Source: Lucifuga dentata
Lineage: Eukaryota; Chordata; Actinopteri; Ophidiiformes; Bythitidae
NCBI GenBank assembly: GCA_014773175.1
Contig: VXCM01001383.1
Coordinates: 8,248 to 72,247 of the forward strand
Reading direction: 5' to 3'
Length of the DNA: 64,000 bases
Position 1 is the first letter of the stretch; each line of letters opens with the position of its first letter. Under the pieces are notes generated by a model. The model saw only the letters and a program-made list of their open reading frames with translations, was not told the DNA's origin and did no database searches. Below are positions 13,801-29,200 of this stretch, piece after piece. The position numbers and the translations under genes are program-made.

Positions 13801-16800
13801 TGTCCTGACCTTCCATGCAAAGCTGGGAGGGAGTAGTGATGCCAAAACGGGATCATATGTGTGTGCGTGTGTGTGTGTGTGTAACAGTCACTGACGCTGT
13901 GTGTGACGTTGGGGTTACGTGCTCATGGTATGGGAGCCAGAGGAGTGAGTAGGCATATCACGTATGTCCAGCTTCACTCTCTCTCTCTCTCTCTCTCACT
14001 CACACACACACACACAGTGGGTCTCTCCAACTGAGTCAGATGACAATAAGCATCAACTTGTTCCCTCTATCACCTGACGGTCCATCATGCATCAGTGACA
14101 TTTCATCAAAAAAATGGTTGCTCACGTTCAGTGTAGGTCTACCACCCACACAACTTGCTCCAAAAAGACCCTCACAAAGTCAACGCTCGATTCATATCTT
14201 CCCGTTTATTCACACAAGTGGGTTGTTTGACTATGTGTGCGGGCACATTCACAGTGGAACAGCATTGTCCATTCTCACACACTCGACCTATTCTCCTATT
14301 CTGTCACTGACAATGCACAGTGGCCACGGCATCTACAGCCTTCCTTGTATTGTCCCACGCAGGGAACTTGTGTCTGCAGCTGCTATGCCACACACATGCA
14401 CGCACGCACACATGCATGCACGCACACACAAACACACTTAGACACCAGAACTAAAGCTTACATCACTATGTCCACACAGATGAAGCCAGTGTGTTAACAT
14501 TTGTGTGAGAAAAAAGAGCAAGAAAACAAAAAATCTGTAAGAACCCAAAGATGAACCTAATCTGTGAAAATAACCCTGTAAAATAAAATAAAATAAAACT
14601 AAACCAAATTAAATTTATAATTACAATAAAATGAGAATTATGAATGAAATAAAATCTCAAAGAGTTTCTTACAGCAGCAGAGACTTTTCTTCTATCATGC
14701 AAACCATTTTCTGGTACAGTATGATTATCAGACACCACCAAAGTCAATAAAATTACTGCAAAAGCGTTAATTTATGTTTCCCCTGCTGCAACAAATCAAT
14801 TACAGAAAAACTCCCAATAAGAGACATTAAAACAAATCAAAGATACTAAAACAAGAAGTTACATTAGTTTACTTACATATCATTAGAATTTATGTAAATG
14901 TGTAAATGTGTAAATTTTATGTATGACAAAATAAAATAAAAATCATAAAACAGCAGCAGCATCAAAACAATAAAATTTTTTTTTAAAAAAAGGGCCAATA
15001 TGATAACCTACTTACAATTTTATTTGTATAGCCTACTTATTTTTACATTTTCAAAAAAATATGAACTAATGTTTTTAAAAGAATAAAACATGAAAAAAGA
15101 GAATGTGAATCTGAAAAGAATAATAATTTAAAACAAAACAAAAACCAGTTTAAATCACTTTGATCCATGAACTTCACAGCAGAGATTTATGCCAGATTTG
15201 TTGCGCAAATCAGAATGTAAAAACCACAGCCTAAGTCTGAGCGCAGACGCTGCGCCAGAGTGATGAAAGTCGGAAAGCGAAAAAAAAAGAGAAGAGGAGG
15301 AGTTTCGGGAACCGCTGTGAGTGCAGGAGGAGGAGTTTGGCCATTCAGTACTAGAGAGGGTTACTGACAGAGGGAGAGAGGAGGAGGATTTGGATTTTGG
15401 AGAGGAACAGACGAGGAGAAGATTGTCTTTTTTAAACGGAGGATTAAAAAGGCGCATCTTGTTCTTTTCCTTGGCGGACTGTTGCGGAGCTCTGATGCTG
15501 CTCCCGGATCATGAAAGAAACACTCACCATGAAATTCGCCTGGAAAACTAAGATGGTAAAGACATCAAAATGAAGTTTCACTGTTTCCCATCCTGTGGGC
15601 TGTTGTTGATTGTGTGGGTTTTTTGAAGCCAGAGAGGGAGGGGGGGTGTTAGGGCTTGGGAAAGTAGCGGATAAAGGAGAAAGAGGAGGAGGAGGAGGCG
15701 TGCAGAGGGGATAGAGTTCAAGGCTGAATTTTAATTGTCTGCTGTTTGACTTTAAATCTCGTGTAACCTACATCTGCTTGTTCGTAAGGATTTTGCGTAA
15801 ATAGTTTGGGAACGTGAGGAAACGTGGGGGTAGAAATAAAAAAATCCCCCCGTGGACTCTGCCAGCATATGAACTCCGTCCTCTCGGTTTCCCCTCCCTG
15901 ACTATGGATATGAAAACTTTTGTGTGGGGGCCCACAGTGAAACAGAACAATCGGCGAGGCCCCGGGGCCNTGGATATGAAAACTTTTGTGTGGGGGCCCA
16001 CAGTGAAACAGAACAATCGGCGAGGCCCCGGGGCCATCGCTGTTTGTCTCTAAGCGGGTCTCAGCTGCGTCCAGGCGAGGAAAATCACACACACACAAAA
16101 AAATACCAGAACAACGCCACAGATTTACAGATTTAGCACCGCTGCTGCTGTTGTTATCCTGAGAGTTTTGTTTCACACACAGCTGACAGACAAAAAGAGA
16201 TTAGCTCTATCTGAGGGAGGTTTTTGTTTCATTTTTGCTTCTGTACTATCCTCCACTTTGTGAGCATCTTCGTCAGAGGGATCCAAGTTTTCCATATGTG
16301 AGAGTGCAAAGAGTAAACGACTCATGTCCTGTTTACCTTGAACCCAGACTCATCTGATATGCTGTCCTCTCTGTAAACTCATTCATGTCTGTTCACATCT
16401 CTTCTGATGGGCTTGTTTAAGCTTTTTCCATGTTAGTGGATAGAAATATCTAAAGTAGTTACACAAAGATCCACTAAAGCTCTAAAACCCCTCACTGAAA
16501 AACAGCTTGGGCTGTCCAGCTGACAGAAAGCAGGCTCTCTCTCTCTCTCCCTCTGTCTCTTCTCTCTCTCTTTCTGTTTGTGTGTGTGTGTGTGTGTGTG
16601 CAGGCTATGAACTCAGCCGCACAGGCCAGCCAACACTCAGACCTCCTGCTATTGTTTTGGGAGTGTGTGGACAGCATGACTCATGGGCTGATGTTTTTTG
16701 TTTTTTTTTTAATCTGTCTCTGTTAGCCAATCAGAGAGACATTTTCACATTGTGAACATGTCAGGGGACAGCAGCAGCAGCAATGGCTGTGAGGCAGAAA

Positions 16801-19800
16801 GACACAGACAGCAGAGTCTGTCCATCCTCTGTAAGGGACCCTCATCTTTCTCTGTTCTTTATTGTTTGCAGTGGGCTTCTCCATTTCTGCACGAGGCCTT
16901 TTTGTTCAAACTTGACTCTTAACACAGCACCAGTTATGGCAGTGTGCCACCGGCCTTCAGTACTCGCTATTGAGCCTGTTCGTGGTGGCTGTGACCCTTG
17001 ACCCCTAGTTGGCGTCCATTCTGTTTGGGGGGAAAGTGCATGTTGTCATTAAACTGCGTAAATGGGGAAAGTGGGAACAAGTGAGAGTGATCTTAGCTAT
17101 GATACTATGCGTGTGGTGTTTATAAAGAAGATGTAAAAAAAAAAAGTATTCAGACTTGTTCAGATGTTTTACTTTTAAATCAGTACCACAAAAGAAAACT
17201 AGGAAACTTGAGGTATTCATGATTTTAGATGAGTTGAAAAAGGAGGAAAATAAAGACTAAGAAAGAAGAACAAGGAAGGAATGGAATGGAAAAGCAAAGG
17301 AGAAAATGAAGGAAATGAAAAACTCGGAAGGAAAGATGAAGAATGAAGGATGGAAATAAGGAAAGAATGAAGGAAATAAAAAGAAATGTGACTAGTGAAA
17401 TTTATGAACTTATGAATGTAAAAAAATGAATCTGCAACATCAATACAGTCATCAGATCCATCTGAAATGAAGCAGAGGAAAATATAAACTCTCCAAAAAT
17501 GGATAGGATTACCTCAGATTTGTACTTAAGTACAATAATTGATTTTATATAATTACTTTGTTAGCTACTTTCCAACTCTCTCACTCTCTCTCTGTTTTTG
17601 TCTCCATGTTTTGCTCTTTCAGCACTGTCTGCAGGAGTTTCATGTTTTGATTTCACTCATCTCTGTCTGTTCTGTGCCCTGCAGCTTGTCAGTGTCGTGA
17701 TTTACACAGTGCGTATGGGTCCATGCCTGTAAGAGGAGCACAAATCCATTTAGTTTTATTAGCGTGCTTATGCTGGAGTATCATTTTATCTTGGCACAGG
17801 TTTGTTATTAAGATATCTTGCACATTGGAAGAAACGCTGATAGACTCAGACAGGAAAAGTTATGCAAATCTCAGTTGTTTTGTTGCGTAATGGCTTGTTT
17901 GGGAGATTTACTGCCTCTAGGCCTTCGTTTCTGCTTGTCTAGAGAGATGGAGACTTGTTGAAAGAGATGGATGGGGATGAAAGAGGAGAGAGATGGAGGG
18001 AGGGAGGGAGAGCTGGTTTGGAGTCATGATGGGGGTTGGGGAGTAGGTCATTCTTGTGCTTTTCTTTCTCTAGTTTGTTGGAGTGTTGTGCTTCTCTGAT
18101 TCTTCCTTCTGCTCCTTCATTATTAAGTGATCATATTTTCTTTGGTTTATTTTGCTAGTTTTTTTCATTCTGGTAAACTACCAAAATCACAGTAACCTCT
18201 CCTCTCCTCTCCTCTCCTCTCCTCTTCGATCCGATCCGATCTGAGTTTCCTAACAGCTTCCCTGTTTTTTTTCCCTCTCCGTGCAGAGCTCGGTGCAGGA
18301 CTGGGGGGAGGAAGTTGAGGAAGGAGCCATTTACAATGTGACACTGAAGAGGGTTCAGNAGGACTGGGGGGAGGAAGTTGAGGAAGGAGCCATTTACAAT
18401 GTGACACTGAAGAGGGTTCAGATTCAGCAGGCGGCCAACAAGGGAGCGAGATGGCTGGGGGTGAGTAAGCCTCTCTGATCTCCATAAAGTCCTAATTGAT
18501 CGAGGATAGAGTCAAAGCTCTTTTGAGAAGATGAGGTCAGAACTGAACTAGCTGCAAAGCAAATTATTTGAAAACCTGATGCTTTTTCTACACTCTGCCT
18601 GTTGAGAGTGAAAACATGGACACTATACTTTTTATTCCAAGCAAAATAGTCTTTATTTTGGAACTTATTAGATGTAGATGTTCATGTATCAGATGATGGA
18701 AATCCACTGCAGAGCTTAAAAAGAGAAAAAAGCTAAACTCTATTGTTCGGAGCAGGGTGGTGTTTTCAGGGGCGTCTCTCAGCATTGTGCTCCACAAGTG
18801 CTGTTGTTTTAACATTTGAGCTATAATTCTCCCCGTTTAGACAACACCCTGAGCTAGCTGCTGAAAATCAACACTTTCACCAGACCCGGACTATTTAGCC
18901 AAAGCATGTGATTTCCTGACTTCCCTGGCTGCCAACAAAACTGCTCATTCCCCTGTAATAGCAAAGTTTTATGAATTGCTGGTATAACAAAAAGGCTGAT
19001 TAAAGGCTTTTCCTTGAGTTGTGCACACAAAGCATTGTTGCTGCATCTACTGTAGTGTTTATATTCCCATAATAACATGTGCTGAGACATAATTATACAT
19101 ACAAAAACAGCCAACTACCACCAATTAGGGGCATTATCTTTAGTTATAACTTCAACAACTTTAACCTAATTTATGTGCAAATTTACACACATGAAAACAG
19201 CAAAACAGAAATTACAGCTGAAATCGATGGGAGAGATTAAAACACACAGATGGGGGTCTCGCTTACACACAAGGAAAAAATAGGATGTTGTTTGTTTGTA
19301 GCCCTGTTGTTTGTGGTGACATGGGGGGAAGGGGATTGCCTCATTAAAGGACAAAATAGAAAAGAACTGAGTTTTTTCTTACCAAGACAGCATGAGTTAC
19401 CAACTGTGTCAGAACGGATTCAAACAATGTGTGTATTTTGTCCAGTAGTGTCTATTGAGTAGAGTGGAATAGAAAGAAGCATCTGTTGAGACAACAGTGT
19501 ATTTACAGCAAACAGTAAGTTGTCAGTGAATGAGCAACTTAAAGGGTATTTATTCGAACTCATACCTCTGCCAAGGCTGAACAGAATTGTTCTTGTTCTA
19601 ATAGTACACTGGCCAAAAGAGAAAGAACCAACTACAATAAACATCATATTTTTTTTGGCTCTGTCTAATTCCAAAACTATTGGCATGCTACAGAATCAGT
19701 ATCATGTCAGCTGTTAGTGGTTGTTGGTTGTGCCCTATTTACTACTGTACAGCAGTTCCATTAATGTTCCCTCTGTCCAAGCATATATTATAGTCCACCA

Positions 19801-20227
19801 GATCTGGATACTTACCTGGACAAAACAGCCCCTAGTGATAGTATGTCATGGAATAATAATAATGTATTAATATAGTCCTGTTTTCTTTAAATTGAGATTG
19901 GCGTTTTACTTTTGAAGAAATTGACAAAAATATCCAAAAAAAACCCAAAACAAAACAAAAAAAACAAACAAACACCCTATCTCATAATATTACAAAATCA
20001 TTAAAAAAAATCCTGAATCCACCCTTGGATCCAGATCAGCCCCAAAATTTAATGATTTCTTCCCCAGGCCATGTCCCGCCCTTGGTTCATATTGGTTCTT
20101 AATTTTATGAGTAATACTGCTAACAAACAAACCAATAAACTAGCTGACACCAGTGAAAATATAACATCTTTGACAAAGGGAATTACAGTCAGTGCAGCTG
20201 TAGACACCAGTAATGATGTAATCTGGA

Positions 20228-20266
<39 letters not shown>

Positions 20267-23200
20267 GTGCATGAATGTGCGTCTAGGATAATAGTCGGTG
20301 AAGTTGGCTGTTGTAGTTTCTAGTTGTCATTTGCATGATATACACATTGGGGTAGCAGGTCTTTACTCTGCCTGTGTGTGTGTTCATGCACAGTACTGTA
20401 TGCTGGGTTGCCTCATAGTGATAAATAAAGTCATGGCTGTTCTTGTGTGTACTGACTCCTTATCAGAGGGAGGGGGTGGTGGTGGGAGAATTTGGCTCTG
20501 CTGTCCTCCTGTCTGTGGAGGGACGGCTGGAGGAGGGGCCCGCTGTGATTAAAAGCAGATTGGAGTGTTTCCTGTTGCAGTTTACAAACTTCACCAAGGC
20601 CTCTCTCTGTCTTTTTTAACTCTCTTCCTCCCTTTTTTGTCACCACCCGTTCTCTCTTTCACAGGAGTCAGCAACAGTCGGACACATCTGCTTAAACCAA
20701 AACTAAATATTGGTCAGATTCGTCCTTAAACTGTTCTCACCCTCTGTATTCTTCCTGTCTTTTTTCAGGCATTCCACTCTCTCAATTTCACAGTTTGAAT
20801 CTTACCTGTAATCAATGTCCAATCTTGTACATCCTGTAAAAGAATTTCATATCCCCTAACTTACAATGGAAAAGGAAAGCATAATAGAGCTCCTCAGAAT
20901 GGTGTAGAAAAAATATGACACACCAACAATGAATAAATAATCACAAGCATTCAAAAAAAGGAAAGCAAAGAAAGTGAAGATACTTGCAACCACCTCAAGT
21001 TATTACAAAAAGAGTACAGCTCAGTTCATTTCACACTAATTCAGCTGCATAATAAATATGTGTGTGTATGTGTGTGTTTCTAGGCGGAGGGGGATTGTCT
21101 GCCCCCAGGCCACACAGTAAGCCAGCTGGAGACCTGCAAAATCCGAAGTATTCGGGCTGGAACACTGGAGCGTCTGGTGGAGACGTTACTGACAGCATTT
21201 GGAGACAACGACCTCACTTACACTTCCATCTTCCTGTCCACTTATAGAGCCTTTGCAAGCACTCAGACTGTACTGCAGCTACTGTTAGACAGGTAGGGCT
21301 GGAATATGGTTGTTTTTAAGTAAATCCCTGCCAAAAGGCAAGACAATGTGTTGAGTGGTCTTTCCTTATGTGCTTTTTGCAGATATGGAAACATGGAGGA
21401 AAATGAGCAAGACATGGGCAGACGCCAAGGCTCCGAGACCAAAGGAGCCATCAGAAAGTAAGATTTTAGACTTCTCCACTTCTTTTCACTTGCCCATTTT
21501 TTTTTTTTTTTTACATTTCAATCAATTCCATTTCCCCTCCCCTCTCCTCCCCTCCGTCTTCACAGTGCCTTGGCCTCTATCCTGCGTGCCTGGCTGGACC
21601 AATGTCCAGAAGACTTCCAAGAACCTCCAAGCTACCCCTGTCTCCATAGGATGATGGACTACCTGCGGAGGGCCCTGCCAGGTTCAGAGCCTCTGAGACG
21701 GGCAGAGAGCCTGCTGGAGCAGCTGCAGAGTCAAGCCTGCATTGATGACACTGATGGTAACTCATCAGTTATCCATCTATGATATATCGCACTTTGATAT
21801 CAATCAATCAATCCTTAATGTCCTCATGAGGCAATTTGGTGTGTAGACAGCAGCTAAATAACACAGAATAACAGTTGACATCATACAGACAAAATAATAA
21901 AAACCTTAGGGAACTATTAATACAACTCATGGCTGTCGGAGTGCTTACTGTACATCTGATGGTCTTACACTGAGGAAGTTTGTATCTCCGATCAGAAGGA
22001 AGCAACCAAAATTCACCAAACAAACAACGACTAGTCACATAAAGTTGAGATATTAGTAAGATCAGTGCCAACTATCTTACTACACATTTTAACAATATTC
22101 CCCAGTTTACTCCTATTGTTTAAAATGAGATTCCTGTACCAGCAAATCAAAGAAAAGGTTAAAACAGATTCGATAAACAAAACATAAAACATTTTCATAA
22201 GGTTAAAACTATGGCATTTTCTTAAAAAAGCGTGCAGACAGTGGAGAGATTTCCCTCAAACAGCATCAGTATTGGCCTCGGAAGTTAATTTTACATCAAG
22301 TATAGCACTCGGATACTTATGTTGTTTGACAACTTCTTGATGACAGCAGAAAGAATGGGTGGGGGAGTTCTTACGGAAATCAACTTTTTGTCTTAAGAAC
22401 ATTAATATTTAAAAAGGACCAATCACACCATTGGGAAAACATGTCAACCACTCATCTTTAGTGTCAAGTATGTTATACTATAAGTCAAATCAACTCTCTT
22501 TTGGCTGCTTTCAGCTGGTTTCCAAGGCAGCAGCTCTTTCTGCCTGGGGGAGGAAGAGGAAGTGGAGATCGAGCTCCAGGAAAACTTCCTGTCATTTGAT
22601 GCCGACCTAGTGGCCGAGCAGCTGACTTACATGGATGCGGTAAGAGACAGAAAGCAGGGATGGAGGGGGATTTATAGTGTTGGAAGGAAGAGTTTCATGG
22701 ATTACATTCCTGTGATGTTTCCTCGCTGTTGTTATCGTAACATCACACATTCTTCTGCTCCAGCTGCTGTTTAAAAAGGTCGTACCCCACCACTGCCTGG
22801 GGTCTATCTGGTCTCAGAGAGATAAGAAGCACAACAAACACAGCGCCCCCACCATTCGCGCCACCATCACTCAGTTTAATGCCGTGGCGGCCTGTGTGGT
22901 CAGCACGGTGCTGAAACACAGACAAATCAGACCTCACGCCCGAGCACGGGTCATCCAGCGCTGGATAGACATCGCTCAGGTCAGCAGAAACACATGGACA
23001 CACACAAACATGCATTAATACACACAGAGCCTTCCACTAATATGAGCAGCCTTGGTAAATAAAAGCAAAATGGGCTATGGAAAAAATGCTTTTATATTTG
23101 TCCTCTTAAGTTTTCATTCAAAATATTAACAAAAAAAAAAACACATTTAATTAAAGTAAATTAATTGAAAGGAAAAATAAATTATTATCATGAAAGAAAT

Positions 23201-26200
23201 ATTTTTCTATGTTACTCTATGTTACTTGGGTTTTGGGGTCAGAAAGTCTTCAAAACTGCAATCAGACACCACCAAGCCAACTGAGAAAAATATTTTGTTG
23301 CATGATAAGAATTTCATTTTTCTTTCAGTTATTTTACTTTAAATCGAGGTTATATTTTTGCTAATACTTTGAATGAAAGATCAAGTGGATAAACAAAGAC
23401 TTTTTTTCACAGGCCAGTTTGCTTTTATTCACCAAGGGTGCCAGTATTTGTGGAGGGCACAGACATACACAAGCAAATGATCAAATATTAGATAATTATG
23501 ACTGACATTTTGTTCATTTCCTTCCAGGAGTGTCGAATACGTAAAAACTTCTCATCTCTGAGAGCCATCGTGTCTGCGCTGCAGTCCAACCCTCTGTACC
23601 GGCTGAAAAGAGCCTGGGCCTGCGTGCACAAGTAAGACTTTTTTCAGTCAGAATCTCAGATGGAAAAACAATACATTATGTGCATTAATTTCAGCTGTGT
23701 GGTGGTGTCTTATATGTCCATTAACCTGACATTGTTCTGTGGTTAACACAGAGACAGCATTCAGACTTTTGAGGAGCTGTCTGACATTTTTTCAGACCAC
23801 AACAACTACCTGACCAGCAGAGAGCTACTCATGAGGGTGAGCCCTAACGTCTTCATCTGTTTTATTCCAGAGATAGATATGTAGCTTCCTGCTTTCCTTT
23901 ACCCCACTCAGCAGATAGCTCACTTACTTTACATTTGTACATAATGAGCAGTCCTCTGAAAAAAAAAAGAGTGTGCTTCCAGACTATAAGACCATAAGGA
24001 AATCATGGAAACATTGATTGGTTATAATGAGGACTAAATGATGAGGACTAAAGCTGGTCTCTGTTTCCCCACACAGGAAGGCACTTCAAAGTTTGCCAGT
24101 CTGGAGAGCTGTGCCAAGGAGCACCAGAAACGAACCCACAAGAGACTCCAGCTGCAGAAGGAAATGGTGAGACAAAGGACCTTCAGCAACAAATGCCAGA
24201 CAAATGGATCTTTTCAAAGAGAAATAAAACAGAGCTTTATATTTTAAACACTACATTCCTCCAAAACAGTGTACTGTAAAGCCATTTCTGGCTTCTCCAG
24301 GATCATGTTTCGGCCTGTGTTGTTTTATGTGAAACCTGTTTTGTCACGATGATGAGAGTGTAAATAAGGCTCTGAGCTTAATGTGGCACCTTTAATATGT
24401 TTACGTATACTTTGTGTGGTTTTAAAGGCATCAAATAACTTTTCTTTCTCCACAGGGTGCAATGCAGGGAACAATACCATACTTAGGGACATTTCTAACC
24501 GACCTGACCATGCTGGATACAGCACTGCCAGATCTATCAGAGGTAAAAAAAAGTTTAACACCTGCTGAATGTGTGTATGTTTTCACTATTTGAGTGCATG
24601 TGTCTGTGAGTTTACAGACCTCTGTAGATCTGAGAGTCTCTCTGTGTACCTGCTGTCAGAAAATGAGGCGTAAGTTTCCATGAGTGTGTGAGGAATTTTG
24701 TCGGTCCATTTTTGGAGCGGTGCACCTAATGCTGTTTGTCTAAGAGGCCGCTGGTATGTGATGTGTGGAGTCTGACAGCGTGCTCTTTGTGTCCTCCACA
24801 GGGTGGCCTGATCAACTTTGAGAAGAGACGCAGGGTGAGTTCATCTGACACAGCGATCACACGATAAGCCAGACTGACATGTTGCATCCTTAAAGGAGCA
24901 TACCAGTGATCATGTATGTTTGAGCCAACATCTGCAATCCACATACATGTTACATTACTGACAACCATTTCCCAGAATATACTAGTTTAGTGGTAAATTT
25001 TAGATTTTTTTTTCCTACCTTCCAGACTGTCATTTCAGTTCATTCCAGTACGCTATTAAAATCAACTTGTACGAACTTGAAACATGTTTGAGATACATAA
25101 TCCATCCAGAGACACAATGTCTATTAGGTTTTATTTAAACTGATTAACATGGAACTGCATGGAAGATGATGATGCCTCCACCAGGAAATATAGTCCCAGG
25201 AGAAGACAGCTTTTACTGAGAAATTAAGATGACCATCCCTTGTACAATCGTGTGCACGTGTTAGAATGCGAAACATTGAATTTTAAGGTGGGTGTATCAC
25301 CTGAACATTTGATTTTGAAAGATTATGGGATTTGAANACATTGAATTTTAAGGTGGGTGTATCACCTGAACATTTGATTTTGAAAGATTATGGGATTTGA
25401 AAACAACAGGAAAACTAAAATCCGGTTTTACAGTATGTTTTGGAAGTTGGTTGTCAGTAATGAAACATGTATGCGGGTAGTTTGTACTACACTCAAACAT
25501 GCACGATCATTGGTATGGTCCTTTAAAACATATATTGTATGCCAAATATGTCTAACATTGATGTGTTTTTCTGTCCCTTTGCAGGAGTTTGAGGTGATAG
25601 CTCAGATCAAGCTCCTTCAGTCAGCCTGTAACAGCTACTGTCTGACTCCTGACCCGGCTTTCCTCCGCTGGTTTAAGAGCCAGCCACAGCACAGTGAGGA
25701 GGAGAGGTACGGCTGACATCTCCTGCTTTACTCAGAACGCCTTCTGTGCTTGATTCCTGTGTAATCCATTTGATAACAGTGAATCAGTGTATGAGTACAC
25801 AGTCTGTCGCTCACACACACACACAATAAAATCTTCTTTCTCTCCTTTCTCCTCAGCTCCCATCTCTTCTTATGTCATAATCTCTGTTCCCTACTGAGCT
25901 ATTGTACGTGTTGTTTTTGTGCTGCTTTGTGAGATCTTTTCTTCCTCTTGCTCCTCCTCCTCCTCCTCCTCTCTGACTTTCTCTTTCAGATTATCTGAAT
26001 TCACAGTTCCAAAATCCAGTACTCACATGGCTGTTTTTTTTTTTTTTTTTTTNTTTTTTTTTTTTTTTTTAATTTATGGTTTGTGCCAGTGGTGGAAGAA
26101 ATATTCAAATCCTTTTCTTAAGTAAAAGTTGTAATACCACATTGGAAAAATACTCAAATATAAATAAAAGTCTTGTATTCTAAAGCCTATTTAACTGAAA

Positions 26201-29200
26201 GAAAACAATTATTAGCACTAATATTTACTCAAAAGTACCAATTGTGAGAAATCCTGTGTTAACTTATGAAAATCTCCAAAACTGATTTTGGAATTAAATA
26301 ATAAAAATTAGTAACCACATAAAAACACTGCAAAATTGGATGTATAAGGCTCTTTCATGAAATCCCCAATTTTGGCCTTTTTAATACATTGAGATCCTCT
26401 ACAGGTGGAGCAAATTTACCAGTCTATTTCCCCTTCAAAATTTTGTTTTACATAACATCAAAAATTCATTGTGCCACCAACAGATATACAGTTTTGTTTT
26501 TTTTTTTAATCTTGTCTCACATTGAATTAAAACTCTTAATCTTCAAAGTAATTAATAACTACAGCTACAGTGGAATAAAAAGTACAATAACATTGTCTAA
26601 AATGTATTGGAGTATAAGTATAAAGTAACATATAAAATGGAAATACCAAAGAAAGTATCTCAAAACTATCCTTCAAAGTTATTACTTGAGTATATGTATG
26701 TAGTTACTTTTAAACCCTAATTAATGCCATTTCTTTCTTGCAGTTATTCCTTATCCTGTGAGATTGAAGGCCTTGGTGACAGCAGCCCAACTTCACCTAA
26801 AATTCGAAAAAGCATGGTGAAGAGGCTCAGCCTGTGAGTACATACAGAAAATATACGATAATACAATAACAGAGGTGGACAGGTTGAAATGTCTTGTGAG
26901 CTTTAAATGACTTCTAAATACATTTGCTAGGCTTACATGTTTCACGTGCAGATGTTATACTGTCTTATCTGGGGTCACAGAGCATGGAATGACTGTGATC
27001 TGTTTATTTTATATTAAATAATAACCCATTTCCTGTACTTTTCAGGCTTTTTCTTGGCGTAGACACAACCATAGCCAGTTCTCCAGTCAGAGAGACGCCA
27101 TGCTCACCTCCTACTGGCAGCTCAGGGGAAAGCATGGACTCCGTCAGTGTGTCTTCTAGTGATTCCAGCAGCCCTTCAGACAGTGAAGGACTCGCCCTGA
27201 CCCACGCGTCTGGCAGCCAGCACAACAAGGTGGGTTTTAACATTATACAGTGAGAATTTTTTTTTTGCAATCCCCTTTTTCTTTATCTCTTTTTCCCTTT
27301 TATTCTATAAAATGTATTTGTGACTCTTGTTTCTGTTTTCTTAGCTATCAGAATCCTCCTCTTGTACTTCTCTCCACTCCATGGACACCAGCTCGTCTTC
27401 AGCCAGTGTCACAATGACCCCTGCTTGTCCCTCAACTCCTGGGCCCCCGTGCACCCACAGACGCTCCATCTCACTAACTCCCATGTCACCGAGCTCCCCG
27501 AGCCAAACCCCAGCATATAACACCCAAGCCCAGGATGCATGCATCATAAGAGTCNCCGAGCTCCCCGAGCCAAACCCCAGCATATAACACCCAAGCCCAG
27601 GATGCATGCATCATAAGAGTCAGCTTGGAGCAAGGCAACGGGAATCTCTACAAGAGCATACTGGTGAATATCTTTCTGTGTGTGTGTTTGTGTGAGAGTG
27701 AGGTCATTGCTTTAGACAAATTCAATAAAACTCATCATGTCCTAATTTCGGTCTGTTCCCTAACCAGCTGACCAATCAAGACAAGACCCCGGCTGTCATT
27801 TCTAGAGCTATGGCAAAGCACAACCTGGAGGCGGACCCAGAGGAGGGATATGAGTTGGTGCAGGTCATCTCTGAGGAGAGAGGTTGGTTCTAGTGATGGT
27901 CATACAAGTTTTTCTGCAGAGCACAGTGGCCATTTTGAGATATCTCTGCACCAGGTCAGGTTCAGCTTGACTTTTTCAGCCTTGAGTTAACGTGCATCAG
28001 CCTCAGCTGTACTTGGTCAGTTGTAGCTGTGCTTCTACAACATCAGTTGCACTTATAAGCATCAGACTTCAAGTAAGAAAGTAATGTCAAGCAGAAGCTG
28101 ATGAAGAACAGCTGAGGCCAGTGGATAGTTCAACTAAGCTTGACAAAGTCCACCTTGATGAAACTTAAAGGACCATACCAGTGATTTTGCATGTTTAAGC
28201 CCAATAAATACTACTCATATACACGTCACATAACTAACAACCAGTTTCCAAAATATAAAACCGTATTTTAGTTTTCCTGTTTTGTCAAATACCCTAATCT
28301 TTTAAAATCAAATGTTCAGGTGACACCCACTTGAAATAAAATATTTTGCATTCTAACACTTGTGCTCGATCGTAGAAGAGACGGTCATTTAATTTTTCGG
28401 TAAAAGCCGTCTTCTCCTGGGACTACATTCCCTGATGGAGGCATACATTGTCTTCCATGAGCTCCATGTTGATTGATTAAATAGCTTCTTTGACTAAAAA
28501 CCTAAGAGACATGACATTTGCTGTGATGGATTATGTATCTCAAGCGTGTTTCAAGTCTCTACAAGTTGATTTTAATCGTGTACTGGAATGAACTGAAGCC
28601 AAAGGCAGTCTTTAAGGTTGTAAAAAAATTCTGAAAATTACAACTAAAGTAGTAGAGTTTGGGAAATGGTCAGTAATGTAACCTGTATGTGTGTTGTGTA
28701 TATATTGGGCTAAAATATACAAAATCAGCAGAATTGTCCTTTAAGCCAAGTCATGGCTGAGTCTAAGATGTCCTAAATGGCCACTGTAGTAGGCCCATAA
28801 AGTCTTTCTATCTTTGAGGGTCAGCGTTTCCCAATCATTCTCTATGCATGTATATCTTGTTAGGATAATTCAGCTCTACACCTTCTCAAAGATAAGTAGC
28901 TAAATATTTGGCTTTCTAGCCATGTTTGAACAGCTGTACTAACTTATCTCAAATCATATTTTCAAAGACTGTATAATTCTAATGCATATAGTCAGAGAGT
29001 TACAGTAAATACAGTAAGCAGAAGCTGTTGCAGCAGTTACTGAAACTGTGATGTACCATGTCCTTTATTTATAATTCAGCATTTTCACCCATCAGGTGTT
29101 TTCCAGACTTACACAGTAATGAAGCACGATGACCACGTATTGCTGACTAACAGCATAAAACATTAATAACAGAACTTAAAGTTACTCACATTCTCTTATT

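Noticed and set aside
18297..18421. Apparent tandem domain repeat in rgl1 exon 2
   Set aside because: Exact duplication around an N at a contig join; not biological.
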